This document shows positions 1 through 5,271 of a DNA stretch of 7,942 nucleotides, piece after piece. A model generated the notes under the pieces. The model was not told the DNA's origin, made no database searches, and saw only the letters and a list, made by a program, of their open reading frames with translations. The stretch comes from Candidatus Izemoplasma sp. Its GTDB lineage: Bacteria > Bacillota_I > Bacilli_A > Izemoplasmatales > Izemoplasmataceae. How positions within the stretch are numbered: the stretch's first letter is position 1; each line of letters opens with the position of its first letter. The position numbers and the translations under genes are program-made. The DNA is taken from the NCBI GenBank assembly GCA_007123975.1, contig SLFZ01000065.1, forward strand, positions 1 through 7,942, given 5' to 3'.

Positions 1-662
1 CCAATCGCAATCATCGCCATCGGCGTCGCCGTCATCGCGACGAGTTCAATGGTATCCGGCACCGCCGCCACCGCCTCGGTGACGCTTTCCCAAGGACTCC
101 GGAACAAAAGCGCTAAAAACCCGACAAAGAGCGCAATCATCAACGGGTTCTTAATCGTCGATAGAAGCATTTCATTCATCCGCGAACGCGTATCCGGACC
201 CTTTGACTCAAAGAGTTGAAACGTCACAATCGATAGGATGTTGGTCAGGGTTACCACAAATGCGTTGAGCACAATCAGCACCGTTAGGGCATCGTCGCCA
301 CCAAGCCTAAGCGCAAGCGGAATCCCAATCAGCATGAAGTTTCCTCGGTAAAACGCCTGTGCAATCACCGGCCGGTGATTGTCTTCTCTGGCCAGCGCCA
401 CCGCGACAAAAAAACCAATCACGGTCACCACAAGCACCATCGCAACCGCAAAGGCAATCAAATCCCAACGCAACACCGCCGCAGAATCAATCGTCGAAAT
501 TGTACGAAAGATCAAAACCGGCAACGCCACATAAAAAACAAAGCGATGCAAGGTGTCCACAAACGCATCGCTGAACATGCCAAGTCGCCAAAGCAAATAC
601 CCTAAGGTCGCAAGCGCCATCAAGGGCGCAAGCGCATTAAACGCAAACAACAAACTTTCCAT
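1..662 (-). CDS. AEC (auxin efflux carrier) family permease, C-terminus off the window
   Basis: Membrane transporter of the AEC family, whose bacterial members export or import small organic acids and amino acids; the substrate cannot be told from sequence. The frame is open from an ATG at 660-662 to the window edge, giving 220 codons of a family usually about 300-320 aa with ten helices. Hydrophobic segments fall at about residues 2-26, 41-54, 67-90, 109-120, 125-150, 172-188 and 205-220. Residues 104-116 (FYRGN then IGIP) match the conserved fourth-helix motif of AEC proteins, and KNPLMIAL at 171-178 matches the start of the second half. A GAGGGAG ribosome site lies about 7 nt upstream of the ATG. 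It lies 81 bp downstream of the serine hydrolase on the same strand, with a probable terminator and a weak promoter between them. Family confident, substrate unknown. Confidence 0.85.
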   Translation of the reverse strand, partial: MESLLFAFNALAPLMALATLGYLLWRLGMFSDAFVDTLHRFVFYVALPVLIFRTISTIDSAAVLRWDLIAFAVAMVLVVTVIGFFVAVALAREDNHRPVIAQAFYRGNFMLIGIPLALRLGGDDALTVLIVLNAFVVTLTNILSIVTFQLFESKGPDTRSRMNEMLLSTIKNPLMIALFVGFLALLFRSPWESVTEAVAAVPDTIELVAMTATPMAMIAI

Positions 663-693
663 GGTGTCACTCCCTCATGCGTGGTTCATGACC

Positions 694-702
694 AATGTAT
701 CA
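694..702 (-). promoter_or_regulatory. Possible extended -10 promoter for the AEC permease
   Basis: On the minus strand TGaTACATT reads as an extended -10 element, with its -10 hexamer starting 37 bp before the ATG. No convincing -35 is visible. The surrounding ten bases, CCGTGATACA, recur at the same distance before the ThiF-like gene. This is a weak call; read-through from the hydrolase could also supply the permease. Confidence 0.35.
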
Positions 703-721
703 CGGCAGAACTAAAACGCAT

Positions 722-749
722 GCGCAAGCCGGCAATCGCCGGCTTACGC
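722..749 (-). terminator. Rho-independent-type hairpin overlapping the serine hydrolase stop codon
   Basis: On the minus strand GCGTAAGCCGGC pairs with GCCGGCTTGCGC (12 pairs, one G-U) around a GATT loop. The TAA stop of the serine hydrolase (744-746) lies inside the left arm. The trailing sequence is ATGCGTTTTAG, so the U-run is short and displaced by four bases. It may act as a weak terminator or attenuator between hydrolase and permease. Confidence 0.5.
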
Positions 750-2456
750 CTTCGCTTTCTTGTGTTGATCCAATAAAACACCTTGATGCTTCAACGAAAC
801 CTTATCGCCGTCTCGGCGTAAGAACACCGTCTCTTGTGCGCTGCGCCCAATGCCTTGAATGAGGGCTTCCTCATCGTTTAATGCCTTCAGATACACTGAC
901 ATTTTACTGTCGAGAACCACAAGCGACAACACGAGATGTCCCTTTTTCTCTTCCAGCTTCACTTTCTTAAAGTATGGCTTCACATGCGCATGCGTCTCAG
1001 AAACCACATAATCGCCAAGCGCATCGCGCCACGCGGTCGGTATCGTCACGTGTTCAAGCGCACCCATCATCGGTATGGTCACTTCATGGTAAGGACGCTT
1101 TTGTTCGAGGTAGAGCACGTCCATCCCTTCACGATCGACGTGCTTGATGCGCAATCGCTTCACATGCACCGCCAGCGGTGGAATCCGCGTTAAACCTCTG
1201 GGAAACCCTTTTATATAGCCGTCTTTGCACGCCTTAAACGTTGCCTTGAATGGCGGCATTTTCGCCACCATACGGCCTTTTTTATCCTTGTAAAGCGACA
1301 GCTTCATCCCGGGCATCACGTAGTCTTTAACGAAGTCTGTATTGGTTTTTGTCGCCAATTTTTGCGTGTTTTTGCGCATCTTCGGCATCTCAAGGCCTTT
1401 TGCCTTTAAGGCTTCAAGGGCGACGCGATCGGCGATATGACCTGCCGCATGCATGCCGCCTCGCGAGTTGGTGAGCACGATGATGCCAAGGCCTTGGCGC
1501 GGAAAGAAATGAAACACGCTAATGTGACAGATGGTCGCGCCGCCATGGCCAAGCAATGGGCCTACCTTATGGTTGTAGTAGCGTTTTTCATGGTGCATGA
1601 TACCAAGACCAATGCGTTGTTCACCATCCAACATGTGTGGGCTTTCCGGCGCTTTCAGCATCTGCGCAAGGCTTTCTTTCTTCAACAAGGCCGGCTTCTC
1701 AGGGTTCAAAAACAACCACGCGAGCTTCGCAAGCGACCGTGCCGTCGCGTAGGTGCTGCTTCCTGCGGGCACCACGCTGCCAAGGTCATCGTTCACCTGC
1801 TTGCCTTTCTTGTCAAAGGCCTGGGAAATTGTCGCACTCGCAGCCTTTCTCGCCTCGTCGTCGTCCAAAAAATCAACGTCGTCCATGCCCAAGGGTTTTA
1901 GCACACGCTTCTTCATGTAGTCCGCATAATCCATCCCGCTGACTTTTTCGATAATCAGCCCCAGCAAGCCATATCCCAGGTTTGAATAGGCAAACATCAC
2001 CCCGGGTTTCACCGTGGTGTATGTGTCTTTAAGGGCGTCCAATACGGCCGTCAATGGCTCTCCGTGCTTTAAGATTAGACTGAAGTCATCGCCCGGCAAC
2101 CCGGCGCGGTGCATCAACACATCCCCGACGCGTATCGGTTGATCGCCATCACGCGAGCGAATGGAAAACTCGGGCAAAATTGTGCGCACATCGTCTTTGA
2201 GCGAAAGCTTTCCTTGATCGACAAGCGTCATGATCGCAAGCCCCGTCAACATCTTTTGGTTCGACCCAATCATCATCCTGCGCTCAGCGGCGTTGGGTGT
2301 TCCTGCCTCGTCGACGACGCCGTAATAGTTCTCATAAAGCACCTTCGTGCGATCAACAAGCATCACACTGGCGCCTTTCACCTTGTGTTTACGGCATATT
2401 TTTCTGACCAACGCATCCATCTTGTGGCGATGGATTTCTTCGATAAAATGCTCCAT
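744..2456 (-). CDS. Beta-lactamase-family serine hydrolase, no signal peptide
   Basis: 570-aa member of the serine beta-lactamase / class C-like family (PF00144: esterases, D-aminopeptidases, DD-peptidases). All three active-site motifs are present: SNQK at 65-68 (nucleophile S65, K68), YSN at 157-159 (Y157), and HGG at 304-306 in place of the KTG box. Flanking family sequence is also recognisable, such as LVDQGKLSLKDDV at 78-90 and a GLG/TNS strand at 322-331. The catalytic domain ends near 350; residues about 380-570 form a beta-rich basic C-terminal extension, possibly like the lipocalin-like tails of this family. The N-terminus (MEHFIEEIHRHKMD) is charged, with no signal peptide or membrane helix, so a cytoplasmic location is predicted. 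The start is set by AAGGAGG six bases before the ATG and a good promoter. Substrate unknown. Confidence 0.9.
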   Translation of the reverse strand: MEHFIEEIHRHKMDALVRKICRKHKVKGASVMLVDRTKVLYENYYGVVDEAGTPNAAERRMMIGSNQKMLTGLAIMTLVDQGKLSLKDDVRTILPEFSIRSRDGDQPIRVGDVLMHRAGLPGDDFSLILKHGEPLTAVLDALKDTYTTVKPGVMFAYSNLGYGLLGLIIEKVSGMDYADYMKKRVLKPLGMDDVDFLDDDEARKAASATISQAFDKKGKQVNDDLGSVVPAGSSTYATARSLAKLAWLFLNPEKPALLKKESLAQMLKAPESPHMLDGEQRIGLGIMHHEKRYYNHKVGPLLGHGGATICHISVFHFFPRQGLGIIVLTNSRGGMHAAGHIADRVALEALKAKGLEMPKMRKNTQKLATKTNTDFVKDYVMPGMKLSLYKDKKGRMVAKMPPFKATFKACKDGYIKGFPRGLTRIPPLAVHVKRLRIKHVDREGMDVLYLEQKRPYHEVTIPMMGALEHVTIPTAWRDALGDYVVSETHAHVKPYFKKVKLEEKKGHLVLSLVVLDSKMSVYLKALNDEEALIQGIGRSAQETVFLRRDGDKVSLKHQGVLLDQHKKAKA

Positions 2457-2488
2457 ACATAGCCTCCTTAAAAGGTCTCATCGCCTTT

Positions 2489-2517
2489 ATCATAGCACTA
2501 TCTTAAGGAAATGTCAT
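2489..2517 (-). promoter_or_regulatory. Sigma-70/SigA-type promoter of the serine hydrolase gene
   Basis: On the minus strand ATGACA (2512-2517) and TATGAT (2489-2494) are 17 bp apart, each one base off consensus, and a TG one base upstream of the -10 makes it extended. The -10 lies 33 bp before the start codon, leaving a short leader with AAGGAGG. Confidence 0.8.
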
Positions 2518-2540
2518 TGGTTAGTCGAACGTAAAAAAGC

Positions 2541-2569
2541 GTTCCTTCATACCGTCGTTAGGGTATAAT
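2541..2569 (+). promoter_or_regulatory. Promoter of the metallophosphoesterase operon
   Basis: A perfect TATAAT stands at 2564-2569, 31 bp before the start at 2601. The -35 position (GTTCCT or TTCCTT near 2541-2547) is poor. It is divergent from the hydrolase promoter, with the two -35 regions about 25 bp apart, so a shared regulator is possible, but no clear operator is visible between them. Confidence 0.65.
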
Positions 2570-2586
2570 AAACCTAAAGCTCTATG

Positions 2587-2592
2587 AAAGGA
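2587..2592 (+). promoter_or_regulatory. Ribosome binding site that selects the ATG at 2601
   Basis: AAAGGA lies 8 nt before the ATG at 2601. It overlaps the in-frame ATG at 2592, which therefore has no room for its own site. Starting at 2601 also gives a clean lipoprotein signal beginning MKRF. Confidence 0.7.
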
Positions 2593-2600
2593 TGTGCGGC

Positions 2601-3557
2601 ATGAAACGATTTATCTTGGTTGCGCTCGTGGTTTTGGCTACCTTGATGGCCGCGGGATGCGCCGAACGTTTAGATGACGTCACGTTTGACGACGACGACA
2701 CGATTGTCGTCGAGATGCGTGGTGAGTCGCTCAAAATATTACAGCTGACGGACATGCACCTCACCTACGGCATCGACCATAATGATCGCGCCACATACCG
2801 TGCTATTGAGACGTTAGTACAAGCCGATGACTATGATTTGGTCGTCTTCACCGGCGACATGGTCATGAGCCCACTCGCGCCGTGGTTGTTTTCACGCTTG
2901 GTTCGTTTAATGGAGTCACTGGAAACGCCGTGGACGTTCGTCTTTGGCAACCACGACGCCGATTACCATTCGCTTGCGACGTTAATTGCACGAACGGAAG
3001 GTTCGGAGTATTTGCTGTTTCGCCCGGGACCGGAACTAGACGATGGCGGTGTCGGGAACTTCAAGATTACCTTCACCCGCGAAGGAACGCCGTTTTACCA
3101 TCTTTACTTTCTCGATTCGAAAGCCGAGCGAGATGACTATACCGAAGAAACCGGCGTCTACGATTATTTAAGCCCTGCGCAAGTCGCGTGGTATGAAGGG
3201 CACGTTGCGGATGACAGCGTACCGTCCATCGTGTTTATGCACACCCCGCTTCGCCAGTTCATGCTGGTCGAAGCGCACGATTACGTTGGAACCTTTGGAG
3301 AACCCGTCCATCCGCAAGGCATCGACACCGGCTTCTTTGACGCCATGGTTTCCCACGGGAAAAGCGTTGGCGTGTTCGTCGGGCATGATCACGAAAACGA
3401 CTTCCATTTCGAACTCGAGGGCATCGTACTAGCCTATGGTCGCCTTACAGGGTACAACGCGTACGGGCCGAGAAGCATCGGCGGGCGCGTCATCGTCATC
3501 GATGAAAACGCTGAGATGAGCACGCACATTGTGCTGCTTGATGAGGTTAGCCCGTGA
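2601..3557 (+). CDS. Lipoprotein metallophosphoesterase, Dcr2/PAP29-like calcineurin superfamily
   Basis: 318-aa binuclear-metal phosphoesterase predicted to be anchored on the outer face of the membrane. Residues 1-20 form a lipoprotein signal: MKRF, a hydrophobic core, then LMAAGC with C20 as the lipidation site, followed by an acidic linker (DDVTFDDDD). The calcineurin-fold metal motifs follow in order: D51-x-H53 (TDMH), G85-D86, G116-N117-H118-D119, H214 (FMHTP) and G261-H262-D263-H264. The blocks LKILQLTDMH, VVFTGDM, FVFGNHDAD, GHDHENDF and LAYGRLTGYNAYG resemble the Dcr2/purple-acid-phosphatase-29-like branch. The substrate is unknown; phosphomonoesters or cell-envelope phosphodiesters are plausible. 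It is the first gene of a three-gene operon, and its TGA stop overlaps the next GTG start. Family very sure, subgroup fairly sure. Confidence 0.92.
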   Translation: MKRFILVALVVLATLMAAGCAERLDDVTFDDDDTIVVEMRGESLKILQLTDMHLTYGIDHNDRATYRAIETLVQADDYDLVVFTGDMVMSPLAPWLFSRLVRLMESLETPWTFVFGNHDADYHSLATLIARTEGSEYLLFRPGPELDDGGVGNFKITFTREGTPFYHLYFLDSKAERDDYTEETGVYDYLSPAQVAWYEGHVADDSVPSIVFMHTPLRQFMLVEAHDYVGTFGEPVHPQGIDTGFFDAMVSHGKSVGVFVGHDHENDFHFELEGIVLAYGRLTGYNAYGPRSIGGRVIVIDENAEMSTHIVLLDEVSP

Positions 3558-3700
3558 GCGGCCGTGAGATCCGCGCCGCCTTCCTTGGCCTCGTGGTGTT
3601 TGCCGTGTTGGTGTTTTTCTACTTTGGCACGCTCTTAGGCTTTATTCTCCCCGCCTTGAGCATTCCTTTCGTCCTCTTTGGAGGTGTCCGCCGTGTTTGA
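3554..3700 (+). CDS. 48-aa hydrophobic membrane protein, GTG start, translationally coupled
   Basis: A small open frame beginning at GTG in a GTGA overlap with the stop of the phosphoesterase gene and ending in TGA eight bases inside the next gene. A GAGG site at 3543-3546 stands 7 nt before the GTG, in the usual place. The product starts MSGREIRAAF. It then has about 34 nearly uncharged hydrophobic residues (11-44), enough for one long helix or a tight helical hairpin broken around the proline in ILPAL, and ends VRRV, a basic tail likely cytosolic. I do not recognise the family. Position, ribosome site and overlaps on both sides make it a credible gene rather than chance. Its role is probably tied to the phosphoesterase or to the following membrane protein. 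It has no ATG, so gene callers could miss it. Confidence 0.7.
   Translation: MSGREIRAAFLGLVVFAVLVFFYFGTLLGFILPALSIPFVLFGGVRRV
3680..3685 (+). promoter_or_regulatory. Ribosome binding site that selects the GTG at 3693
   Basis: GGAGGT lies 7 nt before GTG 3693-3695. An upstream in-frame TTG at 3678 overlaps this site and would have no spacing, so GTG is preferred. Confidence 0.75.
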
Positions 3701-3998
3701 ACTTTTGGTTATCGTCTTCATCTTTAGCTTGTTTGGTGCTTCGCTCTTGGTAATCATAAACGCCTTGCTTCGTGTGATTGATGCACGAACCCATGCGCTT
3801 TCATGGTCGAAGACACTGCTTGCCTTGGTGGTTCCTGGTGGGATTGCGTACTACATCGCACAACCAAAAAAAACCGCCCTTAAGCGGTGGCATCGTCGTC
3901 TTCAGTGGATAGCGTTTATGCTTGTTTTCATTGGCTCGTTCTACCTGTTGTTCCTCAACGTCCCAGGTGTTGCCGCCGCGTTCTTCTATGGCTTCTAA
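3693..3998 (+). CDS. 101-aa membrane protein of unknown function
   Basis: Starts at GTG (MFELLVIVF) behind a strong GGAGGT and overlaps the 48-aa gene by eight bases. Three likely membrane segments are seen: residues about 3-27, 42-56 (LLALVVPGGIAYYIA, a glycine/proline-containing helix) and 70-94. A strongly basic stretch around residues 58-70 (QPKKTALKRWHRRLQ) separates the last two and should sit in the cytoplasm. No catalytic motif or known family is recognised. As the last gene of the operon with the lipoprotein phosphoesterase and the 48-aa protein, it probably works at the membrane with them; this rests on context only. A strong hairpin terminator follows 32 bp after the stop. Confident as a gene, function unknown. 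Confidence 0.85.
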   Translation: MFELLVIVFIFSLFGASLLVIINALLRVIDARTHALSWSKTLLALVVPGGIAYYIAQPKKTALKRWHRRLQWIAFMLVFIGSFYLLFLNVPGVAAAFFYGF

Positions 3999-4030
3999 AA
4001 CACTGGGAAACGGCTTCTTTATAAGGTTTT

Positions 4031-4057
4031 AAAAAGTCGGTCATCGACCGACTTTTT
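4031..4057. terminator. Bidirectional rho-independent terminator between convergent operons
   Basis: AAAAAGTCGGTC and GACCGACTTTTT are perfect complements (12 bp) around a three-base loop. A T5 run ends the hairpin on the plus strand, and the A5 run gives U5 on the minus strand. It ends two bases from the stop of the MoaD-like gene and 32 bases after the 101-aa gene, so it serves both operons. Confidence 0.92.
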
Positions 4058-4058
4058 C

Positions 4059-4307
4059 TTATCCTCCACCGACAAAATGCGTTAACACCACCGTGTCACC
4101 TTCGTTGACTTTTTCCCCCTGTCGCGACAGGTGCATGGTCTTTTTCCCGTTCACAAACATCACGGCTTGTTCGAGTTCGTGGCGCGGTATGTGCGGATAG
4201 GCCTCTAAGATCTGGTTCATGACCTCTTCGATGGTGCCTGGCTTTACCGAAAGTTCTTTAACGTTGTGTTTGCTTCTTAAGAGGGCGAAAAATTTCACCT
4301 TAACCAT
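4059..4307 (-). CDS. MoaD/ThiS-family sulfur-carrier protein with C-terminal Gly-Gly
   Basis: 82-aa beta-grasp (ubiquitin-like) protein. It opens MVKVKFFALLRSK, as MoaD proteins do, has the central FVNGK at 51-55 and the NEGDTV turn at 69-74, and ends in GGG. The terminal Gly-Gly is where an E1-like enzyme forms an acyl-adenylate and then a thiocarboxylate used as sulfur donor. In the MoaD branch this serves molybdopterin or tungstopterin synthesis; the ThiS branch serves thiamine, but ThiS proteins are usually shorter. It overlaps the end of the E1-like gene by eight bases. The ATG at 4305-4307 lies 10 nt after GGAAGGA. An in-frame GTG at 4311-4313 is an alternative adding two residues, but its spacing would be only 4 nt. 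No MoaE or other cofactor gene is in view, so the pathway is inferred. Confidence 0.85.
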   Translation of the reverse strand: MVKVKFFALLRSKHNVKELSVKPGTIEEVMNQILEAYPHIPRHELEQAVMFVNGKKTMHLSRQGEKVNEGDTVVLTHFVGGG

Positions 4308-4992
4308 CGGCACTCGTTCCTTCCACCATGATTTCGCATGCGTCGTTCAGCAGATCAATCATCACCAGTTGATTGACCTTGGCACTCGGGTGCTTAAGCA
4401 CGTGCTTCGCCCAGGCGGCCACCATCCAGTAGGAAATCACGCCAAGCGTAAAGGTCGGGCAACGCAAGTCGCGCTCAAGACCGCCTTCTTTATCCTCATA
4501 AAGCGATGCCAGAAGCGTCGAGGGCGGTTTCAACACGGCCACTTGGCCGTACCATCCGCCGATCGCACCGTGGACCATGAGCGTGTTGGTTTCACCGGCG
4601 CGACGTTCAAGCGCACGTTTGACGCGCGGGTCATCCACCCCGTCAAAAACCACATCGGCTTGATGGAAAACGGCGTCATCAACGGCTTCAACGCGTTCGG
4701 CGTAAGTGACGATCTCGAGGTCGTCCATGATTGCTTTCAGCGCCTGTTCAACCACATCGACCTTGCGCTTCCCGATGGTATCTTTACCAGAAAACAGCTG
4801 TCGGTTAAGGTTTGACTGAACGTACGTGTCGGGATCAATGAGCGTCAACTTCCTGACGCCCATGCGCACAAGCGCGTTCGCCAGATGACCTCCGAGTCCT
4901 CCAAGTCCAACGACAACGACGTTCGCTTCACGAATCGCGTCGCAGGTCTTATCGTCAAGCACACCACGGTTGGCGTAAAAGGTATCCCTCAT
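4300..4992 (-). CDS. ThiF/MoeB/HesA-family E1-like adenylyltransferase
   Basis: 230-aa enzyme that activates the C-terminal glycine of a ubiquitin-like sulfur carrier with ATP; its partner is the overlapping MoaD-like gene. Visible family motifs: the Rossmann nucleotide loop VVVGLGGLGG (residues 26-35), an acidic strand end LIDPD (51-55, D53 expected to contact ATP), SNLNRQ (60-65, R64), GKRKVD (74-79) and the DGVDD block (117-121). HGAIGGWYGQV at 141-151 is a distinctive segment I associate with short HesA/ThiF-like proteins found beside MoaD and tungsten-enzyme genes. Neither zinc-binding CxxC pair of long MoeB is present; cysteines are only C17, C178 and C219. C178 lies where family members often carry a cysteine. 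The ATG at 4992 is chosen because AAGGAGG ends 7 nt before it; the adjacent in-frame GTG would have 4 nt. Confidence 0.9.
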   Translation of the reverse strand: MRDTFYANRGVLDDKTCDAIREANVVVVGLGGLGGHLANALVRMGVRKLTLIDPDTYVQSNLNRQLFSGKDTIGKRKVDVVEQALKAIMDDLEIVTYAERVEAVDDAVFHQADVVFDGVDDPRVKRALERRAGETNTLMVHGAIGGWYGQVAVLKPPSTLLASLYEDKEGGLERDLRCPTFTLGVISYWMVAAWAKHVLKHPSAKVNQLVMIDLLNDACEIMVEGTSADG

Positions 4993-4999
4993 CACGACG

Positions 5000-5006
5000 C
5001 CTCCTT
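5000..5006 (-). promoter_or_regulatory. Perfect ribosome binding site of the ThiF-like gene
   Basis: The minus strand reads AAGGAGG. The ATG at 4992 is 7 nt away and the adjoining in-frame GTG only 4 nt, which decides for the ATG. Confidence 0.75.
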
Positions 5007-5023
5007 ACACAATCATCATCTTT

Positions 5024-5051
5024 ATTGTATCACGGTCAGCATGGCACGCAA
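5024..5051 (-). promoter_or_regulatory. Promoter of the ThiF-like/MoaD-like operon
   Basis: The minus strand has TTGCGT (5046-5051), a 16-bp spacer and TGaTACAAT, an extended -10 whose hexamer is 5024-5029. The -35 element begins two bases past the T-run of the tRNA-Glu terminator. Confidence 0.65.
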
Positions 5052-5053
5052 TG

Positions 5054-5083
5054 AAAAACCCCAACCGCTAAAGGGTTGGGGCT
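5054..5083 (-). terminator. Rho-independent terminator of tRNA-Glu
   Basis: On the minus strand CCCCAACC and GGTTGGGG form an 8-bp perfect stem around a 7-base loop, followed at once by TTTTTC. It begins about 11 bp after the tRNA CCA end. Confidence 0.88.
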
Positions 5084-5093
5084 TGATTGCGTA

Positions 5094-5171
5094 TGGTGAC
5101 CCGTACGGGATTCGAACCCGTGAATGCCAGCGTGAAAGGCTGGTGAGTTAAGCCGCTTCTCCAACGGGCCA
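5094..5171 (-). tRNA. tRNA-Glu (anticodon UUC)
   Basis: Complete class I cloverleaf. The acceptor arm is TGGCCCG paired with CGGGTCA (one G-U), followed by an encoded CCA at 5094-5096. The anticodon stem is CCAGC/GCTGG around loop CTTTCAC, giving anticodon TTC, which reads GAA and GAG. The T arm is ACGGG-TTCGAAT-CCCGT, and the D arm carries GGAG...CTC with the AAGCGG loop. It has its own extended -10 promoter and hairpin terminator and so is likely transcribed as a single-gene unit. Confidence 0.97.
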
Positions 5172-5200
5172 GCATATGGATTTGCATGACACCGAAAAAT

Positions 5201-5209
5201 ATTGTAACA
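5201..5209 (-). promoter_or_regulatory. Extended -10 promoter of tRNA-Glu fused to the upstream terminator
   Basis: The minus strand reads TGtTACAAT, placed to start transcription roughly 23 bases before the tRNA. No -35 hexamer is recognisable because that position falls in the psuK terminator hairpin. The final T of the terminator T-run is also the T of the TG extension. Confidence 0.6.
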
Positions 5210-5238
5210 AAAAAAGTGGGGTTTTGCACCCCACTTTT
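5209..5238 (-). terminator. Rho-independent terminator of the PfkB-family kinase
   Basis: On the minus strand AAAAGTGGGGT pairs with ACCCCACTTTT (11 bp) around GCAAA, ending in a seven-base T-run. It lies 33 bp after the kinase stop. The intervening DNA is only A-rich on this strand. Confidence 0.9.
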
Positions 5239-5271
5239 GGTTTTTTTTGGACTTTTTACATTTTTTTGATG

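Noticed and set aside
359..605. Two overlapping plus-strand open frames of about 70-76 codons
   Set aside because: They are antisense to the AEC permease, low-complexity in composition (rich in Q, N, P, R, H), lack ribosome sites, and the minus strand encodes a clear protein family.
1437..1901. Plus-strand open frame of 154 codons
   Set aside because: It lies wholly opposite the serine hydrolase catalytic domain; no ribosome site, no recognisable motif, and composition typical of an antisense shadow.
2592..2600. Upstream ATG adding three residues (MCG) to the phosphoesterase
   Set aside because: This ATG overlaps the AAAGGA ribosome site, and starting at 2601 gives a normal lipoprotein signal beginning MKRF.
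2601..3998. Recoding of TGA as tryptophan, considered because gene content hints at Mycoplasmatota relatives
   Set aside because: TGG encodes Trp throughout, and TGA ends the phosphoesterase and the 48-aa frame at sensible places with the next gene's start overlapping.
4219..4815. Plus-strand open frame of 198 codons
   Set aside because: It is antisense to the ThiF-like and MoaD-like genes, both of which have family motifs and strong start signals. It crosses the boundary of the two genes, as a shadow would.
4059..4992. Reading the carrier/E1 pair as thiS-thiF of thiamine synthesis
   Set aside because: The carrier has MoaD-like length and start, and no thiG, thiH or thiE is adjacent. The neutral MoaD/ThiS and ThiF/MoeB/HesA names are safer.
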